From assembly GCA_024231375.1 (NCBI GenBank), contig JAAEQP010000110.1, forward strand, positions 1-12,607: 12,607 nt of DNA, read 5' to 3'. Of the stretch, positions 1 to 6,690 are shown piece by piece. This DNA comes from a bacterium. GTDB lineage: Bacteria; Hydrogenedentota; Hydrogenedentia; Hydrogenedentiales; SLHB01. A program made the translations under genes and the position numbers. The notes under the pieces were generated by a model. It ran no database searches. It worked only from the letters and a program-made list of their open reading frames with translations, and had not been told where the DNA came from. Each line of letters opens with the position of its first letter. Position 1 is the first letter of the stretch.

Positions 1-1229
1 GACTCGGCTGCGTCCGCATTGCGGAACATCAGTCCGAGCACTATCGCGATCACCAGCGCCAGCGACGCCGATGTGAGCCAGAAGTACCGGAACTCGGTCA
101 CACTCGTCCCGGGGAGTACGAAGAACTTGGCCGTGTATCCCGCGAAGATGTTTCCGATGAAGTTGCCGAATCCCGCGATGAGGATGTTGAACATTTGCTG
201 GGCGCCTGCCCGCGTCTGCCGGGTGGAATGTTGATCCACGTAAAGGTAGGCCACGGAGAAGAAGAAGGCGTAGCAGATGCCGTGCAACGGGATCACCGCG
301 AGGATCAAAGGTTTCGCGCCGATGGCGAACACTACGCACCGCGTCACCTGCGCCATGACGCCGATGAACATGGCGCGTTTCGCCCCGAGCCGTGCCAGGC
401 AGTAGCCCAACGAGAACAACACGAAGGTCTCGCCGAACTGGCCCATACTCATGGCGGGCATGATGTACTTGTCAGGAAACCCGATCTGGTGCAGGTACGG
501 CCCCATGCCGTAGTAGTAGAACTGATGGACCACGGCGTTTCCGAAGGTCAGCAAGCACAGGAGCAGCAGGTTGGGCCGGAGAAAGATGCCGATGGTCTTC
601 AACGGCGCCAGCAGGCTCTGCTTGGGCGCGGGCGCGTCACCGTGGGGCTTGGACGCCGGCAGCGTGAGGCAATAGACGGACAACGCGAAGGACGACACCG
701 CCGAAACGAGCAGCGCGTCGGGCAACCGGCTGGTCTCGGGTGTGCTGCCACCGCCGCGCAGCCAGAGGTACCCAAAGCCCCAACCCATGACCACCCAACT
801 GATGGGACCCCACATGCGCACCAGGCCGAAGTCGCGTTTCGGGTCCTCCAGGTGATGGAAGGCGACTGCGTTCGACAGGGCGAAGGTGGGCATGAACAGC
901 GACCCGTACACGAAGTACAGCGCCAATACGGGCCAGTAGCCCGTCTGCCGCGACAAGGCGATCATGACGCAGCCTGCCAGCAGGTGACACAGGCCCAGCA
1001 ACCGTTCCGCGCTCATCACCCGGTCGGCCACGGCCGTCACCACGAATGGGGCAAGGATAGCTGCCAGCGACGGCATGGCAATGATCCAGCCCGTCTCGGC
1101 CGGTCCGAATCCCAGGAAGTTCTTCAGATAGTGGCTGATGATGGGCAGGACCGCGCCGCCAACGAAGTACTGGAGGAACATCATCGCGCTCAGGCGCGCC
1201 GTCATGGCTCGATGGGGAGAAGCGGTCAT
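1..1229 (-). CDS. MFS transporter, nucleoside:H+ symporter (NupG/XapB-like) family, 3' end outside window
   Basis: This is an inner-membrane secondary transporter, read by translating the minus strand from the ATG at 1229. About 409 residues are visible with no stop before the window edge. NupG-type proteins are about 420 residues, so only the tail is probably missing. There are many hydrophobic segments, typical of a 12-helix MFS protein. Family-like motifs are a loop with RMWGPISW near residues 138-145, SMGQFGE near 261-267, and YVDQHSTRQTRAGAQQ near 330-345. The last resembles the conserved D..R..AQ segment of the nucleoside symporter family. The start is supported by AAAGGA about 8 nt upstream; M9 is an alternative. 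It lies 64 bp after the PIG-L deacetylase gene on the same strand, so the two are probably co-transcribed. Substrate is unknown: a nucleoside, sugar or glycoside are all possible. Confidence 0.85.
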   Translation of the reverse strand, partial: MTASPHRAMTARLSAMMFLQYFVGGAVLPIISHYLKNFLGFGPAETGWIIAMPSLAAILAPFVVTAVADRVMSAERLLGLCHLLAGCVMIALSRQTGYWPVLALYFVYGSLFMPTFALSNAVAFHHLEDPKRDFGLVRMWGPISWVVMGWGFGYLWLRGGGSTPETSRLPDALLVSAVSSFALSVYCLTLPASKPHGDAPAPKQSLLAPLKTIGIFLRPNLLLLCLLTFGNAVVHQFYYYGMGPYLHQIGFPDKYIMPAMSMGQFGETFVLFSLGYCLARLGAKRAMFIGVMAQVTRCVVFAIGAKPLILAVIPLHGICYAFFFSVAYLYVDQHSTRQTRAGAQQMFNILIAGFGNFIGNIFAGYTAKFFVLPGTSVTEFRYFWLTSASLALVIAIVLGLMFRNADAAE

Positions 1230-1293
1230 CAACGGGGTCCTTTGGCGCGCAGCTTTTGGGCGCGCGTGGCCGATTGCGGAACGGTGAAACAGG

Positions 1294-2112
1294 TCAGCGG
1301 TTCAGGGCTTCTTCGTAGGCGGCGTTCACGAACACCTTGTCGCCCAAGGCATCGCCCAAGGGGTCGGCATTCTCCAAGCAGAACCCAAGATGCGAATGGC
1401 GGCGCCATCCTTCCGCGAATTCGAAGCGGTCCGTGGGTGCGCCGGCTTCGTGGGCCAGATTTCCGACCTCGCGCGACATATCTTCAAGCGTAATCAGGTA
1501 GCTGTCCAACCCCTGGCTCGTATCCAACCATTCCTTCTGGCTCGTGTGGCAAGCCAGGGCCTCTTTCTTGCGTTCGACCGTCGAACTGACGTCCACATAC
1601 TGTCCCGCATGCACCCGCGCACGCATGGAGTCCCGCAACCCGTAGGGCAACGCGTGGTAGAGCGTCACGTCGTCCATGATGGGCTTGCGCGGCGGGTCCG
1701 TCTTGTAGTTCAACATGCCCCGGTAGAAGGCGGCCGACACGCACACCCGCACCGAGTTCATGTGGTCTTCCATATAGTCTTCGGGCGACTGAATCAGCAT
1801 GATGGTCGGCCGGATCTCGCGGACCACCGCCGCCACGCCCCGGCAGATGGTACGGTCGTAGAAGACGTCCAAGTCGTCCACCAGCGGCTCGTGAAACACC
1901 GCGCCCATGGATTCGGCGGCTTGCCGGGCTTCCTCGGTGCGTTTCTCGATGATGACCTCGCGCGTGTCCACGGCCGTGCCCATGGACCCGTTCGCGATGT
2001 TCATATAGTGCAGTTCATAGCCCGCTTCGCCGAGCAGCATCAACGTGCCCGCCATCATGAATTCGATGTCGTCGGGATGCGCTCCCGCGGCGAATGCAAC
2101 TGGTTTCGACAT
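1294..2112 (-). CDS. PIG-L/LmbE family zinc-dependent deacetylase
   Basis: The 272-residue product is a PIG-L superfamily protein, whose members are metal-dependent amidohydrolases that remove N-acetyl groups from sugars (GlcNAc-PI, GlcNAc-Ins, BshB substrates). The diagnostic AHPDD motif is at residues 11-15, giving the expected zinc ligand His12 and the Asp14/Asp15 pair. A second ligand candidate is His117 in EDHMNS. No signal peptide is visible, so it is probably cytoplasmic. I chose the ATG at 2112 because AAGGAAGG lies 7 nt upstream and the AHPDD strand begins at the usual distance; the frame stays open further upstream to 2145. It is followed by the MFS transporter, which fits uptake of an acetylated compound and its deacetylation. 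The exact substrate cannot be told. Confidence 0.9.
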   Translation of the reverse strand: MSKPVAFAAGAHPDDIEFMMAGTLMLLGEAGYELHYMNIANGSMGTAVDTREVIIEKRTEEARQAAESMGAVFHEPLVDDLDVFYDRTICRGVAAVVREIRPTIMLIQSPEDYMEDHMNSVRVCVSAAFYRGMLNYKTDPPRKPIMDDVTLYHALPYGLRDSMRARVHAGQYVDVSSTVERKKEALACHTSQKEWLDTSQGLDSYLITLEDMSREVGNLAHEAGAPTDRFEFAEGWRRHSHLGFCLENADPLGDALGDKVFVNAAYEEALNR

Positions 2113-2119
2113 GACGATT

Positions 2120-2127
2120 CCTTCCTT
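2120..2127 (-). promoter_or_regulatory. Ribosome binding site deciding the PIG-L start
   Basis: On the minus strand AAGGAAGG sits 7 nt before the ATG at 2112. The longer in-frame start at 2145 has no comparable site, so the shorter protein is preferred. Confidence 0.7.
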
Positions 2128-2166
2128 CTCCGGGCAACTCACCATCGACCGCGCCCAAGTCCGCGC

Positions 2167-2172
2167 ATTCTA
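2167..2172 (-). promoter_or_regulatory. Possible -10 box upstream of the PIG-L/MFS operon
   Basis: On the minus strand TAGAAT (5 of 6 to TATAAT) lies about 54 nt before the deacetylase start. No good -35 hexamer is found 16-18 nt further upstream, where the DNA is C-rich, so this is a weak call. Confidence 0.3.
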
Positions 2173-2243
2173 ACGGAAACCGAGGGGGGATCGCACGTGA
2201 GGTGCGGCGGAGGCGTGGGCGCGGCGATGGGTGCTGGGCAAAC

Positions 2244-2276
2244 GAGATTCTTCACATCGTTCAGAATGACGGGGTG
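2244..2276. repeat. Putative dispersed intergenic repeat fragment
   Basis: The block contains ATTCT (2247-2251) and its inverted copy AGAAT (2263-2267), 11 nt apart, followed by GACGGGG. Its wording (GAGATTCTTC, then TCAGAATGAC) resembles a short palindromic repeat I recall from intergenic regions of many bacterial genomes. Only one copy is in the window, so repeat status is inference. Confidence 0.4.
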
Positions 2277-2330
2277 AACGCGCGTGTGCTCACGTCTGCG
2301 CGGACGGTTTTAATGCAAACGCAGCGACGG

Positions 2331-2380
2331 GGTAGGGCTCCGCTTCCGCGGAGCCAGGCACGCGGAAGCGTGCCTCTACC
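2331..2380. repeat. 50-bp palindromic element, three-way-junction fold
   Basis: GGTAG (2331-2335) pairs with CTACC (2376-2380) and encloses two perfect hairpins. The first is GGCTCCGC-TTCC-GCGGAGCC (2336-2355) and the second is GGCACGC-GGAA-GCGTGCC (2357-2374). The two loops are complementary. The core CGCTTCCGCG (2341-2350) is the exact reverse complement of 2361-2370, so a single long hairpin is an alternative fold. It is intergenic and has no U-tract, so it is more like a REP-type element than a terminator. Confidence 0.7.
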
Positions 2381-2425
2381 GTGCGATCGCCCGTCTCGTG
2401 AGAACGCCGCTCCGTCGTGGCCGGT

Positions 2426-2443
2426 CGCGGCCTCCCGGCCGCG
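2426..2443. repeat. GC-rich hairpin, 7-bp stem
   Basis: CGCGGCC (2426-2432), a TCCC loop and GGCCGCG (2437-2443) form a perfect stem about 65 nt downstream of the SH3 gene stop. Without a U-run it is not a standard intrinsic terminator, though it could slow transcription or protect an mRNA end. It may belong to the neighbouring repeat material. Confidence 0.5.
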
Positions 2444-2507
2444 CTCCGACTGAGCCACATCTTTCGACCGACAGGTCTCAAATACCAGGAAATCCCATTG
2501 CCTACTC

Positions 2508-3686
2508 TCAATCCCCCGCGAGGAAGAACACCATCTTCCAGTCGCCGTCCTCACCCCGTCCGAAAACAGCGCGGTAGCCCACAGGGGAACGGACCTTACT
2601 GCTCTGCACGTATCCGGTCTTCTCGCCACGCTTGACGATGACCCAGTCGCCTGACGACGGGGGATCGAAGTCCCACTCGCCCGGCACGACCTCGTACGAC
2701 AGCGTCCACAGGACCTCCGATGAGGTGTCCTGCGCCGCATAAACGGGGACATTCTCGTCGATGACGGCAACATCCAAGTACCAGCCGGGCGCGTGGGCCC
2801 AGTGCGGGGCCTCGAAGGCGCTGGGTGTCTCGGGTTCTCGCAGGAGGAGATAGCCCTTGGCGGGGTAATCGTAGAGATGGCCACCCTTGTAGTATCTGTC
2901 GATGCCCCGGTAGAACATACCGCCGTTTCCGAGGACCTCGCGGAGTGTAGTCCAGAGTTCCGTCTCCGGGGAGCCTGGGTTCCACTCCGAATCCAGATCG
3001 TTTCGACCATCCTGGTCGTCGAAACTCAGTTTGCATCCCGGGTCCATGGCCTCCATGAGGGCATCGACGTCCTTCCTCGCCACGATCCGGTGCAACTCGT
3101 CGCGAAACGCTTTGAACGATGGCTCCATACTGCCTTCGTCAGCCGGGGGCCATGGCTTGCGCTTCTCGGAGGCGGACGGCTCGTCCTTCCAGCCCCCAAT
3201 GGTAATGGCGTCCTTCCACGCGCGTGTGGCCGTCCACGCTTTCCCTGGACCCTCGAAGGTCATGCAGATGGCGTGATCCGGCGTCTCGCTAGCACCATCA
3301 TGCGCGGGCAACGAGACCCGAACCTGCCACAGGCCCGGATGTATCAGGCGTGACTGGTCGCACGGCAAGGCGTTCTTGGTGACCTGTTCTGCATCCAAGT
3401 CTGCGAGGCGCACGGTTATCTCGCCCAGGTCGCGGACCGTCGCCGTGTCCCCGTCCCACGTGACCCGCTGCCGCTTCACGCGGACGGTCGCTCCCTTCTC
3501 CGTGGGCACAACATCGTCGCTGAGGATGTCGAACCGCGCGTCAGGCTGATGCGGATGGGCGATACAGTAGTCGAAGCTGTCCTGGCCCATCACGCGCAGC
3601 CATTCGATGGGGCCGACCTTAATCACCTCACCAATTGCTTCGCTCGCGCCGCACAGGGCGAGGGCGGCTACTACCAAACATGACAT
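2508..3686 (-). CDS. Exported SH3-domain protein of unknown function
   Basis: The 392-residue product begins with a hydrophobic segment (residues 3-18, ending ASEAIG) that looks like a signal peptide but lacks a basic N-region. Residues about 190-255 form a helical part followed by LSFDDQDGR and W...P, a layout I know from uncharacterised exported proteins. Residues about 308-368 look like a bacterial SH3 domain (VPVYAAQ, WVIVKRGEKTGYVQSS). The end (YRAVFGRGEDGDWKMVFFLAGD, interrupted in places by variable residues in relatives) is a common tail of such proteins. Cysteines at 41, 109, 141 and 218 could form disulfides after export. The start at 3686 is chosen for AAAGGAAG upstream and for the signal-like segment; the frame is open to 3827 but that part is Arg-rich and overlaps the sialidase gene. 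It follows the sialidase-like gene by 35 bp and is probably co-transcribed. Function is unknown; a cell-wall or envelope role is inference from the SH3 domain. Confidence 0.8.
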   Translation of the reverse strand: MSCLVVAALALCGASEAIGEVIKVGPIEWLRVMGQDSFDYCIAHPHQPDARFDILSDDVVPTEKGATVRVKRQRVTWDGDTATVRDLGEITVRLADLDAEQVTKNALPCDQSRLIHPGLWQVRVSLPAHDGASETPDHAICMTFEGPGKAWTATRAWKDAITIGGWKDEPSASEKRKPWPPADEGSMEPSFKAFRDELHRIVARKDVDALMEAMDPGCKLSFDDQDGRNDLDSEWNPGSPETELWTTLREVLGNGGMFYRGIDRYYKGGHLYDYPAKGYLLLREPETPSAFEAPHWAHAPGWYLDVAVIDENVPVYAAQDTSSEVLWTLSYEVVPGEWDFDPPSSGDWVIVKRGEKTGYVQSSKVRSPVGYRAVFGRGEDGDWKMVFFLAGD

Positions 3687-3692
3687 ACGGTG

Positions 3693-3700
3693 CTTCCTTT
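3693..3700 (-). promoter_or_regulatory. Ribosome binding site deciding the SH3-protein start
   Basis: On the minus strand AAAGGAAG lies 6 nt before the ATG at 3686, supporting the 392-residue form with a signal peptide over the longer open frame. Confidence 0.7.
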
Positions 3701-3721
3701 CTCGTTTCCGGTGCGGCGCCC

Positions 3722-4843
3722 CTAGAAACTGTCGTGAGAGAACCGGATCCCTCGGATTTGGGCCATGGGCGCGTCGTCGCGGGTGTAGTTGACGGCTAGG
3801 AACTCGCCGTCGTCGAGTTCCACCCATCCCGTGTATCCCGAGTCGGGGTGTTCGTGGCTGTCGTGGTCGAGGGGGAGGGCGTTACCGATTTGGCGGGCTC
3901 GGTCCCATTGCCGCGCGCTGCGTTCCGGCTCGCGGAAGGCGAAGGTGTTGCGCATGCCGACGCCCCGGCCCGGATAGAACCGGTAGGTGACCACGACGCG
4001 TCCGTCCCGGGTCCAATGGGCCACGGGCCGGTAACCACCGTCCATCAAGGTCTCGTAGGGCCCTTCCCAGGTGCGTCCGCCATCGGATGAGAAGCACTTG
4101 TATGCGGGACGTCCCAGGCCGCGGTTCTCGCGCATGTAGCAGATGAGAAACCCGTCGGCGCATTTCAAAATCGACGCCTCGCAGAAGTCGTAGCCTTCGC
4201 GCATGGCGACAACGACCGGTTCCTCCCACGTCGTGCCGCTGTCAGGCGACCGTGTCACGTACTGAACCAGGCAGGATGGTTCCGTGCGGGGTAGATGGGT
4301 CGCGAGCAGCCACGCGCCATCGTCCAGTTCGGTGACCTCATCCGGCATGACGCCGCCCACATCGGACACGACCTCATCGGACCATGTTTCGCCGTTGTCC
4401 GTGCTGAACCAGAAGACGATGCGACAGTCCACATACCGCGTGTCGACGCCTTTGGATAGATCGTTGACGAACTTGTCGCACAGGCACAGCAGCCGTCCGT
4501 CCTTCAATTGTTGGATCTTCGGGCAGTTGTACTTCACGAGCGTGTTCGGCTCATCGGTGGATGTGGCCACTAGCACCTTGCCGTCGGACCACGTTTCTCC
4601 GCTGTCGTCGCTGGTGCGGATGATGATGCGCGTGAACGTGCGCGGCTGGTGTTCGTCGCTTTCGCGGTAGGCCAAGACCACGCGGCCCGTGTCCGTCTTG
4701 CACAGGCTTGGAAAGCATTCGTGGATGTCATCGTTCCGGCTGATGGTGAATCGGCGGATACCATCCGCCGATGGCTCCGCACCAGCCGTGCCCGCCAACG
4801 CGACCAATACCACGATTGAAACCGCCACAGATGATGCGTACAT
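3722..4843 (-). CDS. Exported sialidase-like (BNR/Asp-box) protein
   Basis: The 373-residue product has a signal-like N-terminus (hydrophobic residues 5-20, AGA then E at 22-23), so it is probably secreted or periplasmic. Four Asp boxes of the S-x-D-x-G-x-T-W type are clear: SDDSGETW (78-85), STDNGETW (147-154), SPDSGTTW (199-206) and SSDGGRTW (252-259). These mark a beta-propeller of the sialidase/exo-alpha-sialidase superfamily, whose enzymes release terminal sialic acids or related sugars. I cannot assign the full arginine triad and Tyr/Glu pair, so hydrolase activity is not proven; Glu222 in FCEASI and Arg238 are candidates. The ATG at 4843 places the signal segment at the N-terminus; a TTG at 4882 is a poorer alternative. 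It diverges from the URO-D-like gene and precedes the SH3-protein gene by 35 bp. Confidence 0.85.
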   Translation of the reverse strand: MYASSVAVSIVVLVALAGTAGAEPSADGIRRFTISRNDDIHECFPSLCKTDTGRVVLAYRESDEHQPRTFTRIIIRTSDDSGETWSDGKVLVATSTDEPNTLVKYNCPKIQQLKDGRLLCLCDKFVNDLSKGVDTRYVDCRIVFWFSTDNGETWSDEVVSDVGGVMPDEVTELDDGAWLLATHLPRTEPSCLVQYVTRSPDSGTTWEEPVVVAMREGYDFCEASILKCADGFLICYMRENRGLGRPAYKCFSSDGGRTWEGPYETLMDGGYRPVAHWTRDGRVVVTYRFYPGRGVGMRNTFAFREPERSARQWDRARQIGNALPLDHDSHEHPDSGYTGWVELDDGEFLAVNYTRDDAPMAQIRGIRFSHDSF

Positions 4844-4887
4844 GTGGTCCAGTCCCCCTGATATGCTTTGCCAAGCTGCCAACTCCC

Positions 4888-4916
4888 AACCTAGGCCATT
4901 CCATCGGGGCAGTCAA
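4888..4916 (-). promoter_or_regulatory. Candidate promoter for the sialidase-like/SH3 operon
   Basis: On the minus strand TTGACT (4916-4911) is followed after 17 nt by TAGGTT (4893-4888). The -35 matches 5 of 6, the -10 only 3 of 6. The position, about 45 nt before the sialidase start in a divergent region, fits, but the call rests on weak consensus. Confidence 0.35.
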
Positions 4917-4958
4917 GTCTTCGATGAATGGCCAGCGTGTCGTGGCGCGTTTCTCCCG

Positions 4959-4988
4959 TTGCATTCTGGCAACTGATCCGCCTATTGT
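4959..4988 (+). promoter_or_regulatory. Candidate promoter for the URO-D-like gene
   Basis: TTGCAT (4959-4964), an 18-nt gap and TATTGT (4983-4988) lie about 58 nt before the start at 5047. The matches are 3 of 6 and 4 of 6, so this is tentative; the 203-bp divergent gap must nevertheless carry promoters for both sides. Confidence 0.25.
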
Positions 4989-5046
4989 TGTCGCTTGTGG
5001 CCGCGCGATGCGTGTGTGGCCTGTGGGACCAACCGGAGCCGGAATC

Positions 5047-6078
5047 ATGACCTCACGTGAACGTGTAGTACGCACCCTCGAATTCGACTATCCCGACCGG
5101 GCGCCGCGCGACCTGTGGGCCCTTGCAGGGGTCGGCATGTTCAGACAAGAAGAGTTGGACGAGGTGCAGGAACGATTCCCATCGGATTTCAAGGGGCCCA
5201 ACGTCCGCTACGGTGAATCCAGCCTGTCCCAAGGCACCCCTTCGGAAGTGGGCACCTATGTCGATGACTGGGGCTGCGAATGGACTGTGGCCGAACCGGG
5301 CGTGTGTGGCGAGGTGAAGAATCCGCCCTTGGCCGAATGGAGCGCGCTGGATTCGTGGTCGCCGCCGTGGGAACTGCTGGACGGCGCCGACTTCAGCAAC
5401 GTCAACGCGAGTTGCGCCACGACGGACCTGTTCGTGAAAGCCGGCACGGGCACGCGGCCCTTCGAGCGGATGCAGTTCTTGCGTGGAAGCGAGAATCTGT
5501 TCATGGATTTGGCGTGGCAGCCCGCGGAGTTTCTGAAGCTCTGCGACATGCTGCACGAGTGGAATCTGCGCGAAATGGAAATGTGGGCGAAGACCGACGT
5601 GGACGCCGTCGGGTTCATGGACGACTGGGGAACCCAGCACAGCTTGCTCATCTCACCCGACACGTGGGTAAGCGTGTTCAAGCCCATGTACAAAGCCTAC
5701 TGCGATATCCTCAAAGGCACGGGCAAGTACGTGTTCTTCCACTCCGACGGCCACACGGAAGCAATTATCCCTCACCTCATCGAGATGGGTGTCGATGCCA
5801 TAAACACCCAGATCTTCTGCATGGACATTGAGCGGCTTGCCAGCCAGTTCAAGGGCGACATCACCTTCTGGGGCGAGATTTCCCGGCAGGATACGTTGCC
5901 CTTCGGCACGGTAGACGATGTGCGCGCGGCAGTACGGCGCGTGCGCCGGGCGTTTGACGACGGAAGCGGCGGCGTGATTGCGCAATGTGAGTGGGGCGTA
6001 CGTGACCCACGCGAGAACATCGAAGCCGTGTTTGAGACGTGGGACGAAGATCCCGCGACCTGGGACGACCCCGCATAG
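5047..6078 (+). CDS. Uroporphyrinogen decarboxylase-superfamily protein (MtaA/CmuA-like, not HemE)
   Basis: The 343-residue product has the URO-D TIM-barrel character: MTSRERVVRTLEF at the N-terminus, a GFMDDWGTQ segment (189-197), SPDTW (203-207), FFHSDGH (230-236), and FWGEIS (274-279). The arginine-rich N-terminal substrate motif of true HemE is absent. Corrinoid methyltransferases of this superfamily bind zinc by a His-x-Cys...Cys set. Here the matching places appear to be His232, Asp234 and Cys314 (IAQCEWG), so the middle Cys is replaced by Asp. The protein may therefore act on a methylated compound or another ligand, but the reaction is unknown. The start has GGAG 8 nt upstream; the frame is open further upstream but runs into the sialidase gene region. 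It is divergent from the sialidase-like gene and convergent with pdxH, the stops being 3 bp apart. No corrinoid protein gene is visible nearby. Confidence 0.85.
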   Translation: MTSRERVVRTLEFDYPDRAPRDLWALAGVGMFRQEELDEVQERFPSDFKGPNVRYGESSLSQGTPSEVGTYVDDWGCEWTVAEPGVCGEVKNPPLAEWSALDSWSPPWELLDGADFSNVNASCATTDLFVKAGTGTRPFERMQFLRGSENLFMDLAWQPAEFLKLCDMLHEWNLREMEMWAKTDVDAVGFMDDWGTQHSLLISPDTWVSVFKPMYKAYCDILKGTGKYVFFHSDGHTEAIIPHLIEMGVDAINTQIFCMDIERLASQFKGDITFWGEISRQDTLPFGTVDDVRAAVRRVRRAFDDGSGGVIAQCEWGVRDPRENIEAVFETWDEDPATWDDPA

Positions 6079-6081
6079 CAG

Positions 6082-6672
6082 CTAGGGGTACAGGCGTTCC
6101 GCGTTCCATCCATCAGGTCCGCGGCCGTAGACGACCCGGTCGTGCAAGCGGTGTGGTTTCTCCAGCCAGAACTCGATCACGTCGGGCGCTACGCGGAATC
6201 CCGACCATTGTGGCGGGCGAGGTACATCCTTCCCCCGGAACTCTTCCTCGAACCGTTGCATCCGCTCTGCAAGTTCTTCGGCATGGGCCATGGGCCGAGA
6301 CTGAATCGAAGCCCACGCCCCGATACGGCTTTCGCGCGACCGCGACGCAAAGTAGGCGTCGGCTTCATCATTCGAGACCGGACCAACCGTGCCTTCAACG
6401 CGCACTTGTTTCCCCAGAGGCATCCAGTAAAAACAAAGGGCCGCGCGTGGATTGGCATCCAACTCGCGGCCCTTACGGCTTTCTTGATTGGTGAAAAGCG
6501 TGAACCCTCGCTCGTCAACGCCCTTGAGCAACAGCATGCGTGCCGACGGAGCGCCATCGGCGTCCCCCGTGGCCAAACAGACGGCCCCGGGTTCCCGAAG
6601 CCCGCAATTGCGGGCTTCGGCGTACCACTCTTCAAACAACGCGATCGGGTCGGCGTCGAGCGGTATGAACAT
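6082..6672 (-). CDS. pdxH: Pyridoxamine/pyridoxine 5'-phosphate oxidase
   Basis: This FMN enzyme oxidises PNP or PMP to pyridoxal 5'-phosphate in the cytoplasm, the last step of PLP synthesis and salvage. At 196 residues it is slightly shorter than E. coli PdxH (218), mainly at the N-terminus. Clear family segments are RMLLLKG (45-51), the FMN-binding FTLFTNQESRKGREL (57-71), ASIQSRP (121-127), and the C-terminal FWLEKPHRLHDR (168-179) with ERLYP at the end. The start has GGAGAAG just upstream. It begins 18 bp after the ackA stop, so it is likely the last gene of a pta-ackA-pdxH operon. A perfect 26-bp palindrome lies within codons 18-26 (separate entry). Confidence 0.93.
   Translation of the reverse strand: MFIPLDADPIALFEEWYAEARNCGLREPGAVCLATGDADGAPSARMLLLKGVDERGFTLFTNQESRKGRELDANPRAALCFYWMPLGKQVRVEGTVGPVSNDEADAYFASRSRESRIGAWASIQSRPMAHAEELAERMQRFEEEFRGKDVPRPPQWSGFRVAPDVIEFWLEKPHRLHDRVVYGRGPDGWNAERLYP
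6595..6620. repeat. Perfect 26-bp palindrome inside pdxH
   Basis: CCGAAGCCCGCAA (6595-6607) is followed directly by its exact reverse complement TTGCGGGCTTCGG (6608-6620). It encodes the stretch around ARNCGLR of PdxH without an apparent length change relative to the family. In the mRNA it would form an 11-bp stem with a short AATT loop near the start of the gene. Confidence 0.9.
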
Positions 6673-6690
6673 CGCTTCTCCGTGCGGAAT

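Larger units (their letters stand above)
2113..2507. other. 395-bp non-coding stretch with several palindromic elements
   Basis: No convincing gene lies between the SH3-domain gene and the PIG-L gene. Open frames here are shadows: they are rich in Arg, Ser and Pro and have no plausible ribosome site. The stretch holds a small hairpin CGCAC-GTGAG-GTGCG (2192-2206), a block containing ATTCT...AGAAT (2244-2276), a 50-bp three-way-junction unit (2331-2380) and a 7-bp GC hairpin (2426-2443). I see no U-tract terminator after the SH3 gene. The arrangement looks like several dispersed repeats accumulated at one site. Confidence 0.6.

Noticed and set aside
195..1493. 432-residue plus-strand open frame over the MFS gene
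   Set aside because: It is antisense to the MFS transporter; its His/Arg/Gln-rich composition and lack of any family motif mark it as a GC-driven shadow.
2261..3010. 249-residue minus-strand frame reaching into the SH3 gene and the intergenic DNA
   Set aside because: It is out of frame with the SH3 protein over most of its length and rich in Arg/Ser; no ribosome site was seen.
4771..5046. N-terminal extension of the URO-D-like protein
   Set aside because: The extra residues overlap the sialidase gene antisense, have no ribosome site and do not match the family start.
5047..6078. Calling the URO-D-like gene hemE
   Set aside because: The N-terminal arginine substrate motif of HemE is absent and the HSDG segment points to the methyltransferase-like branch.
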